A DNA stretch of 64,000 nt from Cucumis sativus (Eukaryota > Streptophyta > Magnoliopsida > Cucurbitales > Cucurbitaceae): the NCBI RefSeq assembly GCF_000004075.3, contig NC_026656.2, positions 11,036,001 to 11,100,000 on the forward strand, in the 5' to 3' direction. The notes beneath the pieces were generated by a model. That model made no database searches. It was not told the DNA's origin and saw only the letters and a list, made by a program, of their open reading frames with translations. Shown here one piece after another: positions 39,236 to 50,145 of this stretch. Made by a program: the position numbers and the translations under genes. Position 1 is the stretch's first letter. The number at the start of each line of letters is the position of its first letter.

Positions 39236-39445
39236 ATTGTCAAAAATAGCAAAATTGATAAAATATCTACAACATATAGAAAATTTTCATAATCTATTAG
39301 TAATAAATATTAATAAACACTAATATGTTTCTATTAATAATATTGATAGAAAGTGATAGAAGTCTATCAATTTTTATCATTGATAAAATCTAAAATTTTA
39401 GGGTTGTAAATATTTTGATTTGTTTTTTTTATTTTTAAAAATATC
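39236..39445. mobile_element. MITE-like inverted repeat with TGATAGA core
   Basis: The left arm (about 39241-39288, AAAAATAGCAAAATTGATAA...) is matched by the reverse complement of the right arm (about 39390-39435) over roughly 45-50 bp with mismatches. Shared blocks are AAAAATA, AAAATAT-TACAAC and AAAATTTT. The centre contains GATAGAAGTCTATCA and ATCATTGATAA, the palindrome type that fills the MULE at 46.7-50.1 kb. That pattern suggests a short non-autonomous element. Target-site duplications were not established. Confidence 0.5.
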
Positions 39446-42400
39446 CCTAATTCATTTTGTATTATTGTTTATTTTTTTAATTCATATTTTAAAATTAATT
39501 TATGAAAATACTACTAATTTTCATCTAAAAAGTAACGATAGTTTTGCAATTTTCAAAACTTATTCATCCAAAGACTAACAATAAAAATATTTTTAAAACG
39601 TTGAAAAAGTTGAAAGTATTTACTTTGGAAACAAAATACAAACTTCAAGGACAATGTATGTGTGTATATATATATAAGTTTAGACTAAAAGAAATGTGGT
39701 ATCATTTTTTTGTAATTAGAAAATATTATTAAAATGTAGAGGTTAGAGACACGTGAATTGAATATTAATAACGTCATAAATATATATATATATATGATGT
39801 GATGTTATTTATTATATTTAATTTAAAAGAAAAGACCCAATTGAATGAACTTTAGAGAATGTTGAAAGGTAAGAATAAAATAATCCCAACCCCTGCGATC
39901 ATGAGAGAGAGAGAGGAAAGAAATAAGAATTGAGACAAAATGGAGAAAAGGAATCAAATTAAGGATATATATGAACAATTTAACATTCTTCAACCAACAA
40001 ATCTTTCTTTCACATGCAAATATAATCTTTGCATTATGGACCCCATGAACATGAACTCAATGCTCCATTTCAACTACCAATAGCCTCATTTTTTTTAATC
40101 CTCCTTTATGTTCAAATCAGATACAATTCCATCCAATGTTTTCAAATGCCAACAATCATAAATTTGTTTTCTAACACGTATGATAGAACCAACCTTCAAC
40201 ATCATTCTCACTCCTCCAATTCTTAAGTTAGAAATTTGACTGTCGTTCTCAAAACTTTTGTGATCTATTTACAAACGTTCTAAAATTATTAGTTCACTTT
40301 GTTAATTTTATTGAGTCCAAATATAACTCAATTTTCTTCCAAGAACTATTTGTGTCAATAGATTAACTCCATCTAAAACTTGAGATAATTAGTGAGTGTA
40401 GTTCGAAAAAATATTCAAATGTGATTGTTAATGGAGTTGAAGTGACCAAATTTTGAGGTAACAATTGATGCTAATGGCTCTTGTTTACTATTCTATTTAA
40501 GATGTCTTTTAAGGTTTATTTTTTAGATCTAACTATCGGAATGAACCTACTTCAAGTCGGATTGGCCACGAAACCTAGAATGGGATTCAACCTATTCCCT
40601 CCTCCTCTTTCGGTAGGTGAAGCTTTTTCAACTTTTTCTCTTATTCTTATTAAGAGAATATTCCAACATCATTCTCAATCACCAAACTTGTTCAATAATC
40701 TCCTTAGATTTGCATCATAATCTCCTCCATCACTCATGGGCCTTCAATCATGCCTTAAATGTATATATATTTGATTTCATCATATCTTTAATTACCATAT
40801 TTAACCTCATGTGAAATGCATGTGTATAAACACAAATATTGTATCAAGCTAAGGATTAATCAAGCAAAAAATTCATTCTCAATATTTATAAGACAACAAA
40901 CCTCGCTCTCTTATCTCCTGCCATTTTTTTGATATTAACTACATATTGTCTTAGGTCTAAGTACTATGTAGATGTGCTTTCGATTTTATTTGAAATTTTT
41001 TTTACTTTGTATATCCTATATATATATATATGTTCTTTACTTTTTGATAATATATTTGAAATTATTTAAAACTTAACTTAAAATATGTGTATATGTTTCT
41101 AAAGCCTCCCTAAGCTGAAACTTTGAATCACATGTTCAACATAATGATAAAAATGCAAACAAACAAACTATTTGCATGAACTAATATGAGATGGGGTAAA
41201 TAAAAAAAGAAGTAAAGGTCCTAAAAACTAGAGATTAAGGTGAAGAACCAATGAGAAATGTGATATGGAAGAGGAAAAGTGAATAAAGAAGTACAAAGTG
41301 AATGAAATGGAGAAAGAAGAAGAGAAGAGAGGATGGAATTTGAGTGGTGGAGTTGAATTTAGGGTTTAGATTGGAAAGAAGTGAAGAATAAGATAAGAAT
41401 ATGATAGAGAGAAATGGGTAAGGGGAAATGGAGACAAAATCTAAAACAGTGTTTCCAAGAATAAAAACACTTCAACAATTGAACAACCCATGTGAGTGAC
41501 AGAATAAAAATAAATCAAATCTTAAACTTATAAATTATAAATTATTAAAAAAAAGAAATTAAATAAAGTACTTTAATGTATGATGGCCATGGGTACCATT
41601 TTCTGCCACATCACATTGTTCCATTTTCTACCAAACACTTTGACTCCCTCTCCCTCTCCCTCTCTTTCAAGCTTGCTTCTTCAGAGGTCTTTGTATTTTA
41701 ATGTCCTTTGCTTTGTTTAGGGATCTATGGCATACAACAAACCCTGAACTGCACGTGCATGTACTCCCATTGCTATACCCAAAATGGACCCCCACACATT
41801 TCTCCCTCTTTTTTCTTTTTTCATTTCTCTACATCTTCCTCCAATAACCAAGTCTCAAGGTTTTGCTTCTATTCGTATCTTTTTCTTTTTTGTCATCTTT
41901 GCAGGGGTCTCACTTTATGATTTTTACCCCCAATCTATACACACCCTCTTACTCCACAACCCTCTTTCATCTAATCTGCACCTCCATTTTCATTACCTAG
42001 AAAATTCAAGAGATTTGATTAAGTTGATGAAATTGTGTTTTCATGGGGATTTTCTCGAGATATAAATGGTTGGAATAAGAACGGAAAATATTGATTTTGT
42101 GAATCCCAATCTCTCAAATTGGATCCGAAAAAGACAACTCTCACATGCTTAATGTTCGATTTTTCACATTCTTTAACTTATGCTTCTTGCTTTTAGTTTT
42201 ACCCCTTTTTTCCATGTGGTCAAATTGTACAACCCACAACACAAATTCATGCATCAACTCTCCAATTGATGTTAATAAGTACAATTTGAAAAAGTTTTAT
42301 TAGGTTCATTTATATACTCAGAGAACCCTTCTTGTGCAATTTTCATCCATGAAGCTTTGCTTCTCTCTTTCTTTCCCCTCAAACATACACCAACCCATGT

Positions 42401-42592
42401 CATCCCACTGTAAAAAACAGAAGTTGAAGGAAGCTAAAGAGACAATGAAATGATAATATAATATAAGGTTGTTTGGCAGAGTTATGGGGGAAAACAGAGT
42501 TTTTCTTCTTATTAAGGAGCTGTTCTTCATTTCAAGAGAGGACTATAAATGGTATTTGCTTCTATAATGCTTGAGATTACTTGAGGGAGGAA
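39446..42592. other. AT-rich intergenic and IQD upstream region
   Basis: No gene recognised. A short TA run (about 39779-39796) and a GAGA run (about 39903-39914) are present. The interval 41640-42590 is pyrimidine-rich on the plus strand and probably contains the IQD promoter and 5' leader, perhaps with a leader intron. Confidence 0.5.
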
Positions 42593-44555
42593 ATGGGTAA
42601 GACAAGCAAATGGCTGAGGAATTTTCTGACAGGGAAGAAGGACAAAGAAAAGGAAAAATGCCCAAGTAATCAGAATTTTTCTGAGTATCCAGCCACCCCG
42701 ATATCGATCCGACACAATCCTAAAGAGAAAAAACGATGGAGTTTCAGAAGATCTTCAGCTGCAGCCGCCGTGGCAGTGTTGCCAAGAGACTCATTCCCAT
42801 TTCCTCTTGAGATGGTGAGCACAACAATGCCTGTTGCTGCAATGGATGTAGAATCTGAGGAGCATAAGAAGCAAAGCTTAGCCATGGCAACAGCAAAAGC
42901 TGCAATGGATGTGGATTATGAAGAGAAAAAGCAAGCAGTGGCCATGGTAGTGGCAAAAGCTGCTGCTGCTGATGCTGCTATGGCTGCTGCACAGGCAGCA
43001 GCTGCAGCAATCCGGCTAACTGAAGTGGCCTATGTGAAAGCTACTGCATTTGAGGAGGCTGCAGCCATCAAGATTCAATCAACATTCCGGTCTTATTTGG
43101 TAAACTCTCCTTCTTTTATTGTTTTAGATATGAAAATTGTGTTACCATTTTACCAATCTCTTTGGTGATGATCATGCTGTAGGCAAGAAAAGCACTCAGG
43201 GCGTTGAGAGGTTTAGTGAAGTTGCAAGCACTGGCTAGGGGTCATCTTGTTAGAAAACAGGCCAAAGCTACACTCCGGTGTATGCAAGCGTTGATCACAG
43301 CCCAGGCTCGAGCACGTGCACAACGGATCAAGATGATTGAAGCGACAAATAATCTTTCGTATCAACGACAACCATTCCTCGCTGAATCAGTTAATGATCA
43401 CTTTGGTTATGCCAATCATGTAAATATCTTTTTATTCTGCCTAATCTTTCCCTATTTTAGATATTTACATTTGAAGCTTAACTAAGAAGTTGCTTAAAAC
43501 ATCAGTAAAGTAGGAACATCAATAGATCAAATTCCAATGTTGTGATTGTAGGCTGCTGAGGAAAATGTCAAGATTGTGGAGATGGATCGTGTAGAATACA
43601 AACGAGGCTCTAAGAACAGGACAAGCTATGAACATGTCTTTGCCACAAATCATGTCTCACAAGTACCATCAGCTAAAACCGACATCGACGCACGAGGTTG
43701 CAGCGGCCATTTCGAGGACTATTCCATCTGCACTGTACAAAGCAGTCCTCAAGATTATTTGGCCAAGTCTAAACCTGACCTCTCAGAAAGTGGTCCTATT
43801 GGTTTCTCCACGCCAGAATGTATGCAATCTATGTCCTTTGAATATCCAATGTTCCCAAGTTACATGGCCAATACCAAATCTTCAAGAGCGAAAGCTCGGT
43901 CACAAAGTGCACCAAAGACAAGACCTGAATCATTTGAGAGGCAGCCAAGCAGAAGGAAGGCCTCAACTGAAGGAAAAAGCATCCCCAAGGCCGTGCAAAT
44001 ACAGCGATCGGCTTCTCTCGTGGGTTGTGCTGCTCAAGACTTGCAGTATCCATTGTTGATGAGGCTTGACAAGTCCACAAGTTCTCTCAATAACAGTGAA
44101 TGTGGCTCCACAAGTACAGTGCTCACAAATACCAACTACAGATCTCTTGTTACATGTGAAGTAAGTATCCAACTTCCTTGAAATCCAAACTATTGAATGC
44201 TCATTATGATGATCAACTCCCAATGGGTTGTTTTGTTTGGATTGTTTTTATTGGAATGCCTTGAATCTATTATATGACGCTTCAATTGACGAAGTACGGG
44301 ATCTGACATGTGTTATATTTAGATGTGTTATACAAAACCCTCTAACTCTAGATGCACCATTGATTTAATCTGAATCAATCTCTCTAATTATAAATTGTTC
44401 TTCCAATTTGCTCGTAGAAATACACGGTTAGTGAATCACGTAAATTTACGTGTCAACTCTATTTTGCTTTAAGTTATTTTTGTCTATTTTTTATTATTGA
44501 TTCTTAACCGTTTTGTTTTCTATGACTGCAGGGCTATGGAAACAGGTCCCAATAA
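42593..44555 (+). CDS. IQD: IQD (IQ67-domain) calmodulin-binding protein
   Basis: Four exons, 42593-43099, 43183-43419, 43552-44160 and 44532-44555, all separated by phase-0 introns, encode 458 aa. The N-terminus [16 protein letters not shown] is typical of the family. The IQ67 domain begins at about residue 153 ([16 protein letters not shown]) and continues as [26 protein letters not shown]. It is split by the phase-0 intron that is conserved in IQD genes. Upstream is an Ala-rich region (about 95-145). The C-terminal part is basic and Ser-rich, with the family motif [15 protein letters not shown] and [13 protein letters not shown] proteins bind calmodulin and associate with microtubules, the plasma membrane or the nucleus as scaffolds. 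The last coding exon has only eight codons (GYGNRSQ, stop). The last intron carries an LTR fragment. Confidence 0.93.
44249..44511 (+). mobile_element. Solo copia-type LTR in the last IQD intron
   Basis: The block starting TTGGAATGCCTTGAATCTAT and continuing TATATGACGC matches the 3' LTR start at 31650 (TTAGAATGTCTTGAATTCAT, then TATATGACGC). The block GGTTAGTGAATCACGTAAATTTACGTGTC (44426-44454) matches the inner part of the same LTR near 31707. No internal retrotransposon sequence adjoins it, so it is a solo or truncated LTR in the same orientation as the gene. It ends about 20 bp before the splice acceptor at 44531. Boundaries are approximate. Confidence 0.65.
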
Positions 44556-45329
44556 AGAAGTTCTACAGCAGCTAAATAGTATAAGGAAATGTTAGGAAAC
44601 ACTTTCTATGATCCTCGATAACTTATTCATGTTATTGTAAAGAAACTTAAGCAATATGAGTTATGTCCTTCACATTTTGTAGTTCAAATTACTTCATGTT
44701 TAGATTAATGTTTAAAGAAATGGGGAGTCTGCCATTACCAGTAATCACTCTATTATTGCAAGTTTAGAATCCAATGACAAAGAAATGAAAAAATATTTGT
44801 AAGAACAGTTGTGGAAAATTACAACTTTTATTTTTTTAAGTCTAAAATGTTGTGCTTGTCAATTTCATCTAAAAGACTTGCAAAGACTTTCTAGTTGGTA
44901 TTTTGAAAATTTGCTTATAAAATTAGTTTCAACACCTTGTGGATCCGGACATCATCATCTTTTTGCATCCGTTTTTTTCCATTCATATAAAAAAATATTA
45001 AAACGCTTCAAGAAAAAGAAAAAAAACAAATTTGATAGATGATAATTCAACAATTTGATGAGATATCACAGAGGGGTTAGCTAAGTATGGAATGTTGAAG
45101 CCCATTTGTTTTCAAAATTGAACCGGTCTAAGGAGAAAACAAAATAAAGTTCGTCATTCAAAGCAATTGGTAATATTTTTAGTAAATAGCAATAATCATA
45201 GTTGTTTTATTATAATTTCCTTTGATGAAGGAAACTTGTACCATTGCTAATTAAAATAAAGAAACCCTTACTAACAACCGAAATTGTAATGGGTAACCTA
45301 TTTGTCATAAAATATTAAGTATATGACAG
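44556..45329. other. IQD 3' region and AT-rich spacer
   Basis: This contains the IQD 3' untranslated region and AT-rich spacer without recognised genes. Confidence 0.5.
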
Positions 45330-46726
45330 ACTTTTTAACAATTTGCCTATATAGCAAATCTTTAATTATTCTTTAAAATATTCCCAAATTACCCTCAGTT
45401 TAAAATGGGCGTGATTTTCTCCTTCTCCATCTTCACCGTCATTACTCCACGATTTTCTCTCTTCTCCATATTCTTCGGTATTTTCTGCCTTCTCCATCTT
45501 CATTGTTGTTTCTCCATCTTCTTCGTGATTTTCTCCTAAAGATCACCTTCTTCATTGTGCGCCAACAATTAGTAGCTCTCAATGTCCAACAATTTTACAA
45601 CGATTTTTCGTTAAATCATTTGGTATGTAATTAAATTTGTTTTCTTTAAAGATTTTACATTGATCTTTGTTTTCTTTAAAGATTTTATCAATACTTCAGT
45701 GTAATAGTAGGATGATAATTGTTTTCTTTTATTTTACAGTAATTTGGAATTATGATTAAGCTTCCAATAATAGTGTTTCATAGTGGACAGTGAGATGATA
45801 CAAATAAATACTTGAATTACAAGACTATTGGTGTATTGGTTGATGAGACAATCTGTTTTGAAAATTTAGTGAGCTTGATATTAAGGGAAGTTCGATTGGA
45901 TGCATCTCCTTCTTCAATACAATTGTCAATCTTATTGGATTATGGCATCACTCATATTCAAATTGTGGTTGAAATTCATGAAGATAAAGGTGTTGCTTGG
46001 TTTATAAGTTTAGTTAAAGGGCAAATTACAAGACATCCATTAGTTGTCCATGCTTCTCATGTCTCTATGGATTTAGAATGGTCATCTAGTGTTGTTAACA
46101 GTGGGACGAATAATTTGCCTTCTCTGCTACCTTCTTCTTCAATTGATGATGATTTCAAATACTTACAGATATTCATGTTAGTAGGCTGTCTTCTACATCC
46201 AATTTGAAAGAAAATGATATGTTTGCTAGCAAGGAACTACTATCAAAGTCATTTTACTACATTGCTATAAAGAACAATTTTGAGTTCAGGACTGTGAGAT
46301 CAAATTATAAATCTATTGAGTTTAAGTGCTCCCAAGATAATTGTTCATGGTATGTCTGTGCATCTCGTTACAAGGGTGGGGAATTATGGCGACTAAGAAA
46401 GTATATTGCTAATCATGATTGCTCCATGAATGTTATTCAAACTACTCATAGACAAGCATCTTCATCATTGATTAGTGATTGTATGATAAAAGACTTTAGT
46501 TCTTTTGACCGTTCGACTCCAAATGATATTATGATTCACATGGGCACTAACTTGGTGTAAATGTTAGCTACTATAAAGCGTGGAGGGCCAAGGAACTTGT
46601 CATGAATTCTTTGAATGGTGAAGCAAAAGAACCTTATGCATTGATTCCCAACTTTTTTACAAAACTAAAAGAAATTAACCCAGGTATGTTTTTATTCTTA
46701 CAATATATATCATCAATCAAGATTTT

Positions 46727-47035
46727 AATGATATAGTCTATCACTGATAAGATCTATCACTTATAGATATCGTCTCATTGATAGTTAATGAGCAGATGAC
46801 ATGGTGGTTTACTATAGGATCTATCAGTGATAGATCGTATCAGTGATAGTGAATGAGTATATCATCAAACTGACGATATGGTGGTTTACTTTAGATTCTA
46901 TCGATGATAACACGTATCAGTGATAGTCCTTATTCAATGATAGACCATATTAGTTACATAGTTCTGGTGATGTTCTAATTACTATAAAGTATCAGTGATA
47001 AACTACATCAGTGACAGATATATAGTAAAAGAACA
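46727..47035. repeat. Cluster of TATCA-N-TGATA palindromes inside the transposase gene
   Basis: At least eight copies or half-copies of ATCTATCACTGATAGAT-like palindromes occur here, for example ATCTATCAGTGATAGATC. Two longer direct repeats also contain GATATGGTGGTTTACT or GACATGGTGGTTTACT (about 46797 and 46880). The cluster replaces the part of the transposase with the first catalytic residue. Confidence 0.8.
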
Positions 47036-47737
47036 TGTTATGGTGGAACTCTTTTGACGGCTTCAACAATTGATGGTAATAATAAAAATTTTCCATTGGC
47101 CTTCAATATTGTAGATTCCAAAAATGATGAATCCTGGAGATGGTTTTTTGAGAATATAAAGAAAAGTTTAGGGGATCGGGAAGGTTTAGTTGTAATATCT
47201 GATCGACATTTAAGTATTCCGAAAAGTGTTCATAACGTTTGTCCAAATGCTGAATATTGCTTTTGTTTGCAACACCTTCTAAAAAGTTTGAAGTTGATGT
47301 ATAAGAACCCTATAATTGATAAGCTCTTTTTTAGATGTGGAAAAACATATACTGTTGTTGATTTTGAGACTAATATGAAATGGATGGAGTCTATGTATCC
47401 TAATATACGAGACTATCTTAGTAAGGTTGGTTTCGAAAAGTGGGCTCGAGTATATTGTACAAAGAAAAGATATCAAATGATGATTACAAACATTTCAGAA
47501 AGCTTAAATTCAGTTCTAAAAGAATCTAGAGATTTTCCTGTTGCAACATTACTCGATTCTATCAGGCAAATGCTTCAAAATTGGTTTTATGATCAAAGAA
47601 AAGTTGCATGTTGTATGAGAACTACTTTAACTAGTTGGGCTGAGGGAGAATTACGTATACAACATCAAAACTCAAGAAGCTTCACAGTAAGTTTTTGTGT
47701 TTTAATGTTTATTTACTTAGTGAGTAATATAACAAAA

Positions 47738-47812
47738 CCTATCAATGATAGACTTTATCATCGATAGATTCTTATTATGCATCAGTGATAGATTCTATCA
47801 ATGATAGACCAT
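47738..47812. repeat. Palindrome cluster in the last transposase intron
   Basis: Three to four imperfect palindromes (TATCAATGATAGA, TATCATCGATAGA, CATCAGTGATAGA and TATCAATGATAGA) lie within the 164-bp intron 47687-47850, whose GT and AG borders remain intact. Confidence 0.75.
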
Positions 47813-48399
47813 ATATGTGTTGACTAAGTTTGTTCTTTTTTTCTTTTCAGGTTAATGCTATTAATGATGTTGAATTTCAAGTGATTGATGGAAGAAAACA
47901 ATTTATGGTACATTTAAATTGCAAATCATGTACCTGTCGCGTTTGGAATCTTGATGAAATTCCATGTGCTCATGCACTTGCTGTTCTTCGTGGACGCAAT
48001 ATGAATACTTACTCTTTTGTTTCCAATTATTTTTTGTCAAGCACTTTGGTTTTAGCTTATACTGGATTAGTTCGTCCAGTTGGGAACCATTCTAATTGGA
48101 AATCTATTGGGGGTGACATGAACATATTTCCTCCAGTTTTCAAGCGTCGAGTTAGACGACCATGAAAACAAAAAATATTATCAATTGGTGAGAAGAAAAG
48201 TCAACCAAAATGCAGTCATTGTCGTCGTGCTGGTCACAATCGTAGAAATTGCAAATTTCCACAATTTTTACAATGACATGACATTATGTTTTTTATAATA
48301 CTCTTTTAGCTTGAGCATAGATAACATTATTATTTTTTAAGTAGTCAATAATAATCTACCTTTTGTAAAGTACTAATACATATAAAAATCGATCTCTAA

Positions 48400-48770
48400 T
48401 AGTTTCTACAAGTGTTAGAGACCATAAAATGCACCAATTAGTTGAACCTGTGATAAAAACCATTATTGTCTAGTCTATTGTCAATAGTTTCTATCAGTGA
48501 TAGAAACCATAAAATGCACCAATTAGTTCAACCTGTGATAAAAACCATTCTTTTGTAGTCTATCACCAATAGTTTCTGTCACGGATAGAAACCATAAAAT
48601 GCACCAATTAGTTCAACATGTGATAAAAACTATTATTGGGTAGTCTATCGTCAATAGTTTCTATCAGTGATAGAAACCATAAAATGCTCCAACTAGTTCA
48701 ACCTATGATAAAAACCATTCTTTTGTAGTCTATCGCCAATAGTTCAACCTGTGATTCATGTCAAATACTA
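48400..48770. repeat. 85-bp tandem array with a TTTCTATCAGTGATAGAAA palindrome
   Basis: The unit TAGTTTCTATCAGTGATAG... begins at 48400, 48485, 48570, 48655 and (partial) 48740, an exact 85-bp spacing. Each unit carries CCATAAAATGCACCAATTAG, then TTCAACCTGTGATAAAAACC, then TAGTCTATCGTCAA. Four full copies differ at only a few positions. The array lies in the spacer between the convergent transposase and DUF1985 genes. Confidence 0.9.
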
Positions 48771-49454
48771 ATCCCGATGCAAACAGAGACAAAGTAACTT
48801 GTAATCCAACATTTCTATCATTTAATATAGTAAGGTCAAACTACATATGAAGATGTAAAGGCATTGTAGAGTCTATCATTGACAAAGAACCATAATTCCT
48901 AATGTACTACAATGTCAATGTGAACTATCACAAAAAACCACAAAATTAATGCACTAGCTACAATATCCATACTCATAATTGAGAGATTTTCAAATCAAAA
49001 CTAGGGGCAAAATCCCTTATTCTAGGAGTCTGTCTTGTTGCTTTTGGAGATTCTTTCTTCTTATCTTTTGGATTCTTTTGATCTTTTTCTTTCTTTTGAT
49101 CTTTCAGATTCTCCAACACTTTCTTTGACGGTTTAGGTTGTCTCTTCGATCTAGCATTTTCAATGTTCTTCACTATTTGCATAGTTTTCGTTTTTGCCTT
49201 TTCTTGAACAACCTGAAAAAAATAATTGAATTAGAATTTATATATAGACACATTGAGTCTATCATAAAACAACAATTGTGATTATTATAATACCTTCACT
49301 TTCTTTGATATGTCATGCACCATTTTTGACTTATTTTCACAATGATTATCATCATCTTCCTCAATTTCGTCGTTATCTACAGTCTTTTGTAGAAATTAAT
49401 ATTAGTATTGCAATGAAAAAATTACAGAAACTGTTAATATTCAATCAAAGAAAA

Positions 49455-49496
49455 AACAGTCTATCACTGATACAGATCTATCATTGATAGACTTTT
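49455..49496. repeat. Palindrome copies in an intron of the DUF1985 gene
   Basis: CTATCACTGATACAGATCTATCATTGATAGAC lies in the intron 49384-49571. These are two copies of the same dispersed palindrome. Confidence 0.7.
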
Positions 49497-50049
49497 CACT
49501 CACAAACATACTCTAGTAATAGTCTTGGAAAAAAATAAAAGTAAAAGAACTAGAAGCTTTAATAGTGTTACCTCTTTGTCTTTTGCGCAAGAAGTTGCAT
49601 AAGCAACTGCTTGATCAATGTTAGTATCAATATCAGCATCTATCATTTCTAGACTCGTTGATGGAGGATGATTCTTTTCCAAGGACTCTTCAGATTGTTT
49701 TTCACTTTCACATTTGTGTGGAAGTTTTTTATTCACAACTTCTGTTAGGGAAAGTAACAAATGAACGATCTCCTCTTGTCCTTTTTTCAGGTGGTCTAAA
49801 TCTTCTTTGTGCTGTTTTTTTAAATCTTCAATATCTTCATGTAAAGAAGATATTCTTTCTACAATATTTTTATCATTTACAACATATGCTTCTTCAACCA
49901 ATCTATGGTTTTCTAACTCCACAAAATATCGAAAGTACTCAGATGACATTTCTTCTTTAGATGCAACAATGGGGACCACAGATAGCTAGAAAAAATATTC
50001 AATCAGTATTAAAAAAAAAAAAAAAAACTTATGCACATATATTTGTAAA

Positions 50050-50145
50050 GAGCAGTCTATCATTGATATGGATCTATCATTGATATGGATCTATCACTGA
50101 TACGAATCTATCACTGATAGATCAATATCAGTGATATTGGTGACA
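50050..50145. repeat. Palindrome cluster in the first intron of the DUF1985 gene
   Basis: A run of TCTATCATTGATATGGA (twice), TCTATCACTGATACGAA, TCTATCACTGATAGATC and ATATCAGTGATATTG lies within the intron 49986-50170. Two consecutive 17-bp units are identical. Confidence 0.8.

Larger units (their letters stand above)
45752..48276 (+). pseudogene. MULE (MuDR-type) transposase, broken
   Basis: Recognisable parts run in order. An N-terminal domain (45752-46160) is followed by the MuDR DNA-binding region with KCSQDNCSWYVCASR and IANHDC (46160-46560), then a linker ending LKEINPG (to 46683). A second exon (about 47041-47686) has FNIVDSKNDESWRWF, the second catalytic Asp in VISDRH and the Glu in NISESLNS. 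A third exon (47851-48276) has a SWIM finger (CTC...CAH) and a CCHC knuckle CSHCRRAGHNRRNC. Damage: an in-frame TGA at 45791, frameshifts near 46155 and 46550, and a TGA at 48163. The segment expected between LKEINPG and GGTLLTAS, which would hold the first catalytic Asp, is absent, and repeats stand in its place. It cannot encode an active transposase as it stands. Confidence 0.85.

Noticed and set aside
41740..41790. Possible miR164-like segment (GCACGTGCA)
   Set aside because: Only nine bases match and I could find no matching hairpin arm nearby.
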